Shown here piece after piece: positions 1 to 9,000 of a stretch of DNA of 64,000 nt. How positions within the stretch are numbered: the first letter of the stretch is position 1; each line of letters starts with the position of its first letter. The notes beneath the pieces are model-generated. The model searched no databases. It was given only the letters and a program-made list of their open reading frames with translations, and had not been told where the DNA came from. Origin of the DNA: Candidatus Thiodiazotropha sp. (ex Epidulcina cf. delphinae). GTDB taxonomy: Bacteria > Pseudomonadota > Gammaproteobacteria > Chromatiales > Chromatiaceae. The DNA is taken from positions 46,568-110,567 of the forward strand of contig JAHXHS010000015.1 in the NCBI GenBank assembly GCA_025656455.1. Direction: 5' to 3'. Both the position numbers and the translations under genes were made by a program.

Positions 1-29
1 ATACTGATACCTCGCTGAGACCCTACGAC

Positions 30-275
30 GAAAAGAGACTCTCGCAAAGATCGCAAAGCCCGCAAAGGATTCCCAGACAATGCCTTCTTGGCGTACTTAG
101 CGAGCTTGGTGAGAGAAATAGTGCATGCCTGGCCAGTGATTGAAAACCATCAAGGCGTTGTGCAGGATGGGAAATTCGCATTCGCGTTGATTTGCGGACA
201 ATCAATCCTGAGTCAGCGAACTGAATTGTTGCGATTGGTAGGATCTACCCACCCGATCAGGGGAAGAGCCTAAAA
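30..275. repeat. Intergenic dispersed repeat (family D related)
   Basis: No gene is supported here. The stretch holds an imperfect inverted repeat built of CGCAAAG-like words (about 37-60 against 93-118), followed by a tract at 127-275. That tract recurs almost word for word at 19560-19715, and parts of it recur at 27808-27890 and 44790-44965. It includes the motif GTTGATTTGCGGAC near 187-200, the end of the window-wide family D repeat. The 61-aa reading frame across it lies wholly inside repeat DNA and is not a gene. Confidence 0.6.
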
Positions 276-359
276 AATGTGTGTTTCTGGACGGAGACTA
301 TTTAATGCTTATTCATAGCACGTAGTCTTTAAAGACTTCCAAATATCACCGCCGGACAA

Positions 360-500
360 TCAGGCCAGTATCTCCTGGGTGAAGAAGAGGAAACCCAGGG
401 AGACGATCAGCACAACGACAGCGACGTATTGGGCCAGGATACAGATTCCCGGCAGGCCGTTTATTGATCCGGCAACTAAATATAATGTGTTATGACTTTT
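360..500 (-). pseudogene. Possible remnant: C-terminal membrane-segment fragment
   Basis: On the minus strand a frame without a good start codon runs to a stop at 360-362. It encodes a hydrophobic tail ending in VLIVSLGFLFFTQEILA. This resembles the last transmembrane helix of a permease-like protein, with no upstream part visible before an in-frame stop near 500. It may be a decayed gene end or chance. The bases from about 505 to 545 are a CCCTCACCCTAACCCTC-type intergenic repeat. Confidence 0.25.
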
Positions 501-615
501 TTAATCCCCCTCACCCTAACCCTCTCCCTGGGGGAGAGGGGACAAGAGGTGAATCCATTTGGTTGCCGGGTTAATGAGCCTGTCCACAACATGAAGCGAT
601 TTGCTGAGCGTGACG

Positions 616-948
616 ATGTTGATTGAAGGTCCATTGAAGATCGCTGTGCTGGATGACCCCGGACAGCCCGGGCGTGAACTGCACATCGATTTCACCCCCG
701 AGTTTCAGGCGCTTGAACAGGCGCGGCAGGCCGAAACCTTCTTACAATATCTGCAGACCTTGCAGCATGATATAACCGTTCTCCCAGAGACGGACCCCAA
801 TCGCGCCGGTATGCTGATCGTGCAGCAGATTGCGGAGCAGTTGATGCCGCATCTGGCAAGCGGTGACCTGGAGATGAGGGAGACGATCATCGTTGAGATG
901 GGGCGCGACCACGCTAGCGATTCACTGATGGGTTTGCTCAATTCATGA
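616..948 (+). CDS. Hypothetical protein, first gene of the ybbN-rimO operon
   Basis: A 110-residue soluble protein of unknown function, acidic and predicted mostly alpha-helical. I chose the ATG at 616; a TTG at 601 in the same frame would add five residues and cannot be excluded. Its stop overlaps the next start (ATGA at 945-948), so it is translationally coupled to the thioredoxin-like gene. I recognise no motif. The C-terminal half (LIVQQIAEQLMPHLASGDLE onward) reads like a small helical adaptor. The linkage suggests a role in protein folding or translation, which is inference. Confidence 0.7.
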   Translation: MLIEGPLKIAVLDDPGQPGRELHIDFTPEFQALEQARQAETFLQYLQTLQHDITVLPETDPNRAGMLIVQQIAEQLMPHLASGDLEMRETIIVEMGRDHASDSLMGLLNS

Positions 949-1808
949 CTGACCCCGCCTACATTCTGGAGGGTACGACAGATAACTTCGATCGGCTGGT
1001 AGTGGAAAACTCCAAGCGCGGATTGGTGGTCGTCGATTTCTGGGCGCCATGGGTGGGTCCATCGCTCAGGCAGCGGGAGATCCTGATCGATCTTGCCGAA
1101 CGCTACCAGGGGCGATTTCTGCTGGTCTCCATCAATACCGATGAGCAAAAAATCTTGGCCGAGCGCTTCGGTGTTCGCAGCCTGCCCTCTTTCAAACTTT
1201 TCCGTCATGGTGACCTGGTCGGTGAATATCATGGCGTACAGCCCGAAGCCGACTATCCGCGAATTATCGAAGCCTATGTGCACAAGCAACTCGACGGCGC
1301 CAGCCGGGAGGCGGTCGCCGCCTGGCAGTCAGGGGATCCCGAGACAGCCCTCAAGATCCTGGCGGAGGCGGTTATCGAGGATCCGCAGAACCTCTCCCTG
1401 CCTGCGTTGATGACCAAGATTCTGATGCGCCAGGAGCGGTTCCGGGATGCCCATGATCTGTTGAGCGCCCTGCCGGAACAGGCGCAGGATGCGATTGAGA
1501 TACGCAATCTTCTGGCCCATCTCGATTTTATTGTCACGGCAGAGGATGCAGACGAGCCTGATACGCTGCAGCGCCGTCTGGAAACGGACCCTAAGGATGC
1601 CGAGGCGCTCTATCAGCTCGCCGCGCTCCACCTCGTGAAAGATGATCTGCAGACCGCTCTCGATCTATTGCTTGCGCTGGCGCATAATCATGCCGCCTAT
1701 CGAAACGGGATTGCCCGTAAAGGCATGCAGGCGGTTCTGGACCGGCTCGATCCAAAGGATGAGCAGGTGGCCCGTTACCGCCGCGAACTTTTTCGGCTGA
1801 ACTATTGA
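945..1808 (+). CDS. ybbN: Thioredoxin-like co-chaperone YbbN/CnoX family
   Basis: A 287-residue protein with an N-terminal thioredoxin fold (residues about 10-110) and a C-terminal TPR-like helical region (about 120-285), the known YbbN/CnoX layout and length. The active-site segment reads WAPWVGPS at residues 33-40 where thioredoxins have WAPWCGPC, so both redox cysteines are missing (Val37, Ser40). The cis-Pro region ([13 protein letters not shown]) is intact. In the family these proteins bind unfolded clients and hand them to chaperonins; redox loss agrees with a holdase role. It is coupled by overlap to the upstream ORF and abuts rimO. Confidence 0.88.
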   Translation: MTDPAYILEGTTDNFDRLVVENSKRGLVVVDFWAPWVGPSLRQREILIDLAERYQGRFLLVSINTDEQKILAERFGVRSLPSFKLFRHGDLVGEYHGVQPEADYPRIIEAYVHKQLDGASREAVAAWQSGDPETALKILAEAVIEDPQNLSLPALMTKILMRQERFRDAHDLLSALPEQAQDAIEIRNLLAHLDFIVTAEDADEPDTLQRRLETDPKDAEALYQLAALHLVKDDLQTALDLLLALAHNHAAYRNGIARKGMQAVLDRLDPKDEQVARYRRELFRLNY

Positions 1809-1810
1809 AT

Positions 1811-3151
1811 ATGTCTGATGCGCCTCCACAAATCGGTTTCGTTAGCCTGGGTTGCCCAAAGAATCTGGTCGATTCGGAGCGCATACTCAGCCGTTTGCGG
1901 GCCGAAGGTTATCAGCTTTCAGCCAGTTACCAGGGAGCCGATCTGGTGGTCGTGAACACCTGCGGCTTTATCGATGCGGCAGTGGAAGAGTCCCTGGATG
2001 CCATCGGTGAAGCGCTACAGGAGAACGGCAGCGTTATCGTTACCGGTTGTCTGGGTAAGGACGAGGCGCGTATTCGAGAGGCCCACCCCCAGGTGCTTTC
2101 AGTCACGGGCCCCCATGCCTATGAGGCGGTGATGGATGCGGTCCATCGGCAACTGCCTGCTCCCCACGATCCTTTCACCAGTCTTCTGCCGCCTCAGGGG
2201 ATAAAGCTGACACCCAGGCACTACGCCTATCTGAAAATCTCCGAAGGCTGCAATCACAGCTGCAGCTTTTGTATCATTCCCGATCTGCGGGGGCCCTTGG
2301 TCAGCCGGTCTTTCGGCGAAATCATGCTTGAGGCGCAACGGCTGGTCGAGTCCGGGGTGCGGGAGCTGCTGGTTGTCTCTCAAGACACCAGCGCCTATGG
2401 CGTGGATATCAAATACCGGCCCGATTTCTGGCAAGGCCGGCCGGTCGCGTCAAGACTCAAAGCGCTGGCATCCGCCCTGGGCGATCTCCAGGCCTGGATT
2501 CGCCTGCACTACGTCTATCCCTATCCCCATCTGGATGATCTGTTGCCGCTGATGGCGGAGGGCCACATCCTGCCCTACCTCGACATGCCGTTACAGCATG
2601 GCAATGTGCGTGTGCTGCAAGCGATGAAGCGCCCCGCGGCGACGGAGAAGGTCTTGGCGCGGATAGCGCGATGGCGCCGGGAGTGCCCCGATCTCACCCT
2701 GCGCAGCACCTTCATCGTCGGCTTTCCCGGTGAGACCGAGTCCGAGTTCGAGGCGCTGCTCGATTTCCTGCGGGAGGCTCAGCTGGACCGGGTCGGCTGT
2801 TTCGCCTATTCGCCGGTCGCGGGAGCACAGGCCAACGACCTGCCTGGCGCCTTGCCAGATGAGATCAGAGAGGAGCGCCGGGCCCGTTTCATGCAGTTAC
2901 AGGCAGAGATCAGTCGCCAGCGGCTGCAAGCCAAAATAGGCCAGAAGACGATCGTCCTGGTGGATGAAGTAAAGGAGAAGCAGCTAGTGGCGCGCAGTCC
3001 CGCGGACGCCCCGGAGATCGATGGTCGGATTTTCATTCCCGGCGCCTGGGAGTTGCAGGCGGGTGATTTCATCGAAGTGCGTATTACGGCTGCATCGGCC
3101 CATGACTTGCAAGCGGAACCGGTTGATATCGACGAGGGAGAAATGGGGTAA
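1811..3151 (+). CDS. rimO: Ribosomal protein S12 methylthiotransferase RimO
   Basis: A radical-SAM methylthiotransferase that modifies the conserved aspartate of ribosomal protein S12. The N-terminal MTTase domain starts [16 protein letters not shown]. The radical-SAM cluster motif CNHSCSFC (CxxxCxxC) lies near residues 147-154, and a C-terminal TRAM-like domain follows. The 446-residue length is normal for RimO. An upstream TTG at 1805 overlaps the ybbN stop, but the ATG at 1811 fits the family start better. It is co-transcribed with ybbN, as in many gammaproteobacteria. Confidence 0.95.
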   Translation: MSDAPPQIGFVSLGCPKNLVDSERILSRLRAEGYQLSASYQGADLVVVNTCGFIDAAVEESLDAIGEALQENGSVIVTGCLGKDEARIREAHPQVLSVTGPHAYEAVMDAVHRQLPAPHDPFTSLLPPQGIKLTPRHYAYLKISEGCNHSCSFCIIPDLRGPLVSRSFGEIMLEAQRLVESGVRELLVVSQDTSAYGVDIKYRPDFWQGRPVASRLKALASALGDLQAWIRLHYVYPYPHLDDLLPLMAEGHILPYLDMPLQHGNVRVLQAMKRPAATEKVLARIARWRRECPDLTLRSTFIVGFPGETESEFEALLDFLREAQLDRVGCFAYSPVAGAQANDLPGALPDEIREERRARFMQLQAEISRQRLQAKIGQKTIVLVDEVKEKQLVARSPADAPEIDGRIFIPGAWELQAGDFIEVRITAASAHDLQAEPVDIDEGEMG

Positions 3152-3155
3152 ATTT

Positions 3156-3175
3156 AGGGCGCGTCCCTGCGCCCT
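3156..3175 (+). terminator. Candidate hairpin downstream of rimO
   Basis: A perfect 7-bp inverted repeat (AGGGCGC, six-base loop, GCGCCCT) starts five bases after the rimO stop. No T-run follows, so it is at best a weak or factor-assisted terminator. A second GGGGCC/GGCCCC pair follows at about 3196-3209. Confidence 0.35.
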
Positions 3176-3226
3176 GCCAACCAGCCGTACGGGGCCGAGG
3201 CCCCAAAGCGGATAGGTCGTGGCGCT

Positions 3227-3427
3227 TCAGAATGCAGCGCCGCTGTTTTTGCCCAGCTTTCTTAGAATTGTAGCCAATGGACAGAAGCCGGTGAAGGCGG
3301 ACTGCAGCAGATTGAGTCCGACAAATGCAGTGAAAAGAAGCCAGTAGGGGTGATGGTAGTGCGAAAGCGCCAGGCTCAACAGGATTGCAGAGCCGGCAAA
3401 GGCGAGAACAATGCGGTCGATATTCAT
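3227..3427 (-). CDS. DUF2892-type small inner-membrane protein
   Basis: A 66-residue protein with two hydrophobic helices (about 6-22 and 28-44) and a cysteine-containing turn ([15 protein letters not shown]). This is the hallmark of the DUF2892/YgaP-type membrane segment that often accompanies rhodanese domains. No rhodanese domain is present here. A GAGG ribosome site precedes the ATG. It lies alone and faces rimO; its function is unknown. Confidence 0.8.
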   Translation of the reverse strand: MNIDRIVLAFAGSAILLSLALSHYHHPYWLLFTAFVGLNLLQSAFTGFCPLATILRKLGKNSGAAF

Positions 3428-3561
3428 GGATTTGCCTCTAAACTATCAGTGTTGGTCAGTCAGCATTAATAGGCGCTATGAGCGATCGCCATCAACTGCT
3501 ACGATCAAGAGATGATGCTATATTAGCATCATCTAATATGTAGTCAAGGACAGTTCCAGCC

Positions 3562-5136
3562 ATGACCCAGATCCCCGACGATCTTGATGAGCAGGACCGC
3601 TTGGTCCGGCGCCTGCTCGACAGGCCCGACTGTTTCGGGCATGCGTTGGATCGGGTTGAGCATATCGAGACCCATATCTCCCATCTGCTTCTGGCGGGCG
3701 AGTATGTCTACAAGATCAAGAAGCCGCTCGATCTCGGCTTTCTCGATTTTTCGACCCTGGCGAAACGACATTTCTGCTGTGAGGAGGAGCTGCGGCTCAA
3801 TCGCCGTCTGGCGCCCAGGCTCTATCTGAAAGTCGTGGGCATCGGCGGGAGTCTCGAGCAACCGGCGCTGGATACTGAAAATGGTGTGCTTGAGTACGCC
3901 GTGAAAATGCGTCGTTTTCGCCAGCAAGACCTGCTCAACGAGCGCTTGCCTGACCGAGAGACGATCGACCGTTTGGCTGTGTTGGTGGCCGACTTCCATC
4001 AGCGGGCTCCGGTGGTCTCGGAGGATATGCCCTATGGCAAACCTGAGCATGTTCTAGGGCCCATGCTGGAGAATTTCCGGCTGATCCGAGCGTTAAAACA
4101 GCCCTTGTTGGAAATAGAGCGTCTCAATGTACTGCAGACCTGGACCGAACAGCAGGCCATCGAATTGGAGCCGCTGATGGAGGAACGCTGTCAATCGGGG
4201 CATATCCGAGAGTGTCATGGGGATCTCCATCTGGGGAATATCACCTTTTTCGAAGGTCGCCTGACCCCGTTTGACGCTATCGAATTCAACCCCGATCTGC
4301 GTTGGATAGACACCCTCAGTGATCTTGCCTTTCTGTTGATGGATCTTCAGCATCGCGGGCTCAATCCAGCCGCAGACAGGCTCTTGAACATCTATCTGGA
4401 ACAATCCGGCGACTATGTCGGTCTGCCGCTGTTGCGTTTCTATCTGCTCTATCGCGCCATGGTGCGGGCCAAGGTGAGCGCCATCCGCGCCTCGCAACCG
4501 GGGCTGCAACATGACGAGCGGGCGCGGCAACTGGATGAGTATCGCAGCTTTCTCTCCCTGGCCGAGTCGGTGATCCGCAATCCCCCAGCGTCCCTGATCA
4601 TAACCCATGGCGTCTCCGGGTCGGGTAAAAGCACCATCAGCGGCTGGTTGGCAGAGCAGTTGATGGCAATCCGGCTCCGTTCCGATATCGAACGCAAACG
4701 CCTCTATCCCGATCAGCGTGTGACGAGTGGGAGTTCTCCTCCAGAGCGATACAGCAGCGGTGCGACCCAAGTCACCTATGCCCACCTGAATGGGATGACG
4801 AGGCATCTGTTGCGGGCCGGTTTTTCCGTCATCGTCGACGCCGCCTGCTTGGCGCGTTGGCAGCGTGAGATCTTTTTGCAGTTGGCAGAGCGCCTGCAGG
4901 TTCCGGTATTGATCATCGACTGTCAGGCGCGGGAATCCCTGTTACGCGAACGCATACAACAAAGGAGCGATCAGGGAATCGATGCCTCCGAGGCCGATCT
5001 CGCCGTTCTCGCATATCAACAACAGACTGGTGAACCATTAACCACTGTCGAGCATGAGAGGGTGATTGCCATCGATAGCGAACGCTTTCCTCCACCAGGA
5101 CTGTTGGCCACGGTGTTGCAGCGCTTAATGCGATAG
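3562..5136 (+). CDS. Bifunctional APH-like kinase / AAA P-loop protein
   Basis: A 524-residue fusion. The N-terminal half (about 1-320) is aminoglycoside-phosphotransferase-like, with the catalytic motif HGDLHLGN (about 219-226) and a metal-binding block (FDAIEFNPDLRWID). The C-terminal half (about 345-524) is a small P-loop kinase-like ATPase with Walker A GVSGSGKST near residue 350. This arrangement is a known conserved family (COG2187 plus COG0645) whose substrate is not established. It is probably a small-molecule kinase rather than a drug-resistance enzyme. The start follows a GGACAG-type site. Confidence 0.82.
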   Translation: MTQIPDDLDEQDRLVRRLLDRPDCFGHALDRVEHIETHISHLLLAGEYVYKIKKPLDLGFLDFSTLAKRHFCCEEELRLNRRLAPRLYLKVVGIGGSLEQPALDTENGVLEYAVKMRRFRQQDLLNERLPDRETIDRLAVLVADFHQRAPVVSEDMPYGKPEHVLGPMLENFRLIRALKQPLLEIERLNVLQTWTEQQAIELEPLMEERCQSGHIRECHGDLHLGNITFFEGRLTPFDAIEFNPDLRWIDTLSDLAFLLMDLQHRGLNPAADRLLNIYLEQSGDYVGLPLLRFYLLYRAMVRAKVSAIRASQPGLQHDERARQLDEYRSFLSLAESVIRNPPASLIITHGVSGSGKSTISGWLAEQLMAIRLRSDIERKRLYPDQRVTSGSSPPERYSSGATQVTYAHLNGMTRHLLRAGFSVIVDAACLARWQREIFLQLAERLQVPVLIIDCQARESLLRERIQQRSDQGIDASEADLAVLAYQQQTGEPLTTVEHERVIAIDSERFPPPGLLATVLQRLMR

Positions 5137-5176
5137 CATTCAACGAACCGGGTATGCGAACGGAATAGGTTTCAAG

Positions 5177-5518
5177 ATGCGTTTTCCTCAACTCAAGATC
5201 GGCCAGCGATTCGACTATCAAGGCAAGACATACACCAAGACCGGTCCATTGGCCGCCAGCGAGGAAGGCACCGGCGTCGGCAGCATGATCAGGCGCTCGG
5301 CAAAGGTGACGCCGTTGGATGGTCCCGCGGCGCCCGCCGGACAAGTTAAACAGCGTTATAGCCGGGAAGAGGCGGCCGCGCTATGCCGAGACTATAAGTC
5401 GAGGCTGGCTAAAGCGCTGAAACAAGCGGCGGACGCAGACGGTGGGTTGCAGATCGAGCAGGTGTTGTCAGCAATTGAGGCCCTGGATATGTTCGGCGTT
5501 GAATCGGCTGCGGAATAA
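5177..5518 (+). CDS. Conserved hypothetical protein (113 aa)
   Basis: A 113-residue soluble protein. The N-terminal part (MRFPQLKIGQRFDYQGKTYTK) looks like a small beta-barrel or SH3-like fold. A basic helical C-terminal region (about 55-105) follows. I do not recognise a named family. It sits 40 bp after the kinase fusion on the same strand and could be read through from it. Confidence 0.65.
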   Translation: MRFPQLKIGQRFDYQGKTYTKTGPLAASEEGTGVGSMIRRSAKVTPLDGPAAPAGQVKQRYSREEAAALCRDYKSRLAKALKQAADADGGLQIEQVLSAIEALDMFGVESAAE

Positions 5519-5563
5519 TATGCCCAGTTAGGTACTATATGAAAGCATATTGGGAAACAAGGA

Positions 5564-5866
5564 ATGAAACTAATCGTCGATGGTTTGAACTGGCTGTCCG
5601 ATCAAGATTGGGGATGGTGGCCTATGCTGAAATACAGGCCAAGGAAGGATGAAGCTATATCCAATAAATTGGTACTTAAATTAACTCCATTTTTTGGTAC
5701 TTTGTCAGGGTTAACAATAGCGGCAATTGCCCAACATTTTCTCGTTGTGTCCTACCTTTTACTGGATATCGGAATCGGATGGGTAGCTTTTTTTGCAATC
5801 TATAGGGTGACATTTGTTCCGGCATGGAACTCAAGAGCGCGTGGCCTGAGAGGTAAAAATGCCTAG
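5564..5866 (+). CDS. Small membrane protein of unknown function
   Basis: A 100-residue protein with two likely transmembrane helices (about 40-60 and 63-83) and charged ends. It is more AT-rich than its neighbours. The start is preceded by AAGGA. No family recognised. The following 225 bp (5867-6091) hold no gene or clear site that I can see. Confidence 0.55.
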   Translation: MKLIVDGLNWLSDQDWGWWPMLKYRPRKDEAISNKLVLKLTPFFGTLSGLTIAAIAQHFLVVSYLLLDIGIGWVAFFAIYRVTFVPAWNSRARGLRGKNA

Positions 5867-6091
5867 CGTGTCGTTCAAAATTGAGCCTCGTTTCACTCGG
5901 CCGATTTAACTGAAGCGTTATTGCCGAGCGCCTTTGATTAGGGATATATTGATCCATATCATTTTTTCGCGCTGCCGCCGCAAGTAGAGTGGGCGCGGTT
6001 CTGTTGTAACAGCAGGATATAGCTGCAGCTGGCATAATCCAGTCATGTCACTGCATTATTATGAAATTGGATTTCTTACAGGTGGACAAGG

Positions 6092-9000
6092 ATGGTTAGG
6101 ATTCCTGCGCCCTCATTTCGTCATTTTCTCTCTTCGTCTCCACGGATTGTATACGCATGTTTGCTGATTGCGGTCAGTGACCTCAATGCCGCTCTGATCG
6201 TGGATGCCGGTCCGGACCAGATTGTCGCTGCGGATGAGAGCGTACAACTGGACGGCAGCGCAAGCAGGGAGACCGACGGCGGCATCGCCGGTTATCACTG
6301 GTTTCAGGCGCGGGGTCCGGTGGTTACCCTGGAAAACGCCCGAGCCGCCGTCGCCGGTTTTCTGGCGCCTGCAAACGCCGAACTTGAATTTGTGCTCAGA
6401 CTGACCAGTGAGTCGGGTGAAAAGGCCACTGATCGCGTCGTCGTGCGTGCCGAGCCCTATGCCAATCAGTCTCCGGCAGCTGATGCAGGCCCGGATCAGA
6501 CGGTCTCAGTCGGTGATACGGTCCAGCTGGATGGCAGCGCCAGTACGGATGCCGATGGCGCCATTGTCAAATACCGCTGGTATCAAAACCGGGGACCTGC
6601 CGTGCAACTAGACAACGCACAAACAGCGACACCCAGCTTCCCGGCCCCGCCCAACGCTGAATTGGCATTCGGTCTGCGGGTGGAGGATAACGCGGGCGCG
6701 ATAGCCAACGACAATGTTGTCATTCGCGTTGAACCCAACACAAATCAACCGCCCATAGCCCGTGCGGGAGAGGATCAGACAGTCACCGCCGGCGATAGGG
6801 TGCAACTTGACGGCAGCGCGAGCACGGACCCTGATGGCTCAGTTGTCAAGTACAACTGGTATCAATATCGCGGGCCTTCAGTCGTATTGAATAATCCCCG
6901 CACGGCAACGCCGAGCTTTGTGGCGCCGGCCAATGCCGTACTGGCGTTCGGCCTTCAGGCCATCGATAACGCCGGCGCGGCTACAGGCGATAATATCTTG
7001 ATCCGAACAGAGCCTTACACAAATCGTCCACCAGTGGCCAATGCAGGAGCGGATCAGGCGGTTTCCTCAGGCGATACAGTCCAACTCGATGGTGGCGCCA
7101 GCAGGGATACGGATGGCGTCATTGCCAAATACCGCTGGTATCAGACTCGGGGCCCTGCGGTACAGCTCAATGGCGCGCGTACAGCGACTCCCAGTTTTCA
7201 GGCGCCGCCCAATGCCCAGTTGGCCTTTGGTCTTCAGGTGGAAGACAATGCCGGCGCCACGGGTTGGGACGATGTCGTGATTCGGGTCGAGCCCTATACC
7301 AATCAGTCACCGGTTGCCATGGCAGGTCCGGATCAGACGGTCTCGGCCGGCGATAGGGTTCAGCTCGACGGCGGCGCCAGTACGGATGGCGACGGCAGCA
7401 TCGTCAAATACGACTGGCGGCAGACCGGTGGTCCGGCGGTGCGGCTTCAGGGCGTAGATGCGACAAATAGCAGCTTTCAGGCGCCGCCGAATGCGCAGTT
7501 GGAGTTCCGGCTTCGGGTGGTTGATGACGCGGGCGCTGTCGGGTATGACAAGGTCCGGGTTCGGGTCGAACCGATCACCAATCAGGCGCCGGTGGCGAAT
7601 GCCGGCGATGACAGAACCGTCTCCCTGGGGGCGAGGGTTACGCTGGACGGTAGCGCCAGCACCGACGCCGACGGTGATATCGCAAGGTATGTTTGGTGGC
7701 AGCGCAGCGGTCCAAACATTCAACTCAGCGGCTGGAACACCGCCACCCCGAGTTTCGAAGCCACTGCCCCGGGCGACGTCATAATGCGCCTGCGGGTGGA
7801 AGACGATCGCGGCGCGCGGGTGATGGATGATGTGCGCATTACCGTGGAGGATGACGGCAATCGACCGCCGGTGGCCGATGCAGGGCCGAATGGATCAGGT
7901 GTCGAGGACCGCATATATAACCTGAACGGTACTGAGAGCAATGATCAGGATGGAGATATATCTTCTTATCTGTGGGAGCAGATTACAGGTCCACAAGCGA
8001 CAGTTTGGAGTGGCAGACTCAACTCATCGCGAGTGAGTGTCAGGTTGCCCGACGTTGAACAGGATACCGAAGTCAGTTTCAGGCTGATGGTCACAGATGA
8101 TCAGGGCTTAAGCTCATCCGATGAAATCCTGATTTTGGTGTTGAAAAACTTGCCGCCTCAGCCCGTTCCCATCCCCATACAGACAGTGGTGGAAGGAAGC
8201 TACCATGTCATGGATGCAACCAGCCTGTTTATCACTCAACCATTAGATCGAATAGATTTGGGTTCGTATCGCTGGCGGCAGGTGAGTGGACCGTCTGTGA
8301 TTCTGCAATATCGACAATATAGAGAGCAAGTGCGAATTTTGACGCCAGAGGTAGTAAGTCTAACGCCATTGGTGTTCGAGGTAAGTGCGACCGACCGGTT
8401 GGGTTTGGTGGCGACGAACACGATCACCATCAATGTTGTTAATCCAGAAGGCCTGCCTCTGAATGTGCCACCTGTAGCCGATGCCGGAGAAGATAAAGTC
8501 AGTATCAGCCAGCAATATATTGTGGTGGATGGATCGGCAAGCCATGACCCGGATGGTAAAATCGTTTCCTATGAGTGGGAACTGATTGAAGGTCCGGAAG
8601 GACTGACAGGCCATAGTGGTTTTAATAGGTATAATCAACCATACCCGACGAACTATATGGGTTCCTATCCCAGTGTGCCTGGGGACTATGTCATTCGTTT
8701 AACTGTGATTGATGATAGAGGAGGTTCATCAACCGATGATGTGAGAATCACGTTACAATCATCCCAGGAGACGGGGCAATTGCCTCATGCCAACGCGGGG
8801 AGTGACAGGATAGATAGTCGTTACTACTTCAATCATGACGATAACCGAACGCTTTCCGGTAGTGCGAGTTCGGATGAGGATGGTGCGATTGTTTCCTATC
8901 ACTGGCAGCAGATCAGCGGACCCAAGGTTGAAATAGCAAATACGTCAACTGTTCGCACTCATTTTATACCAATGCCAATACACTCATATGTGTCATATCG

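Noticed and set aside
88..273. 61-aa frame near the window start
   Set aside because: Inside repeat sequence also present at 19560-19715 in other frames.
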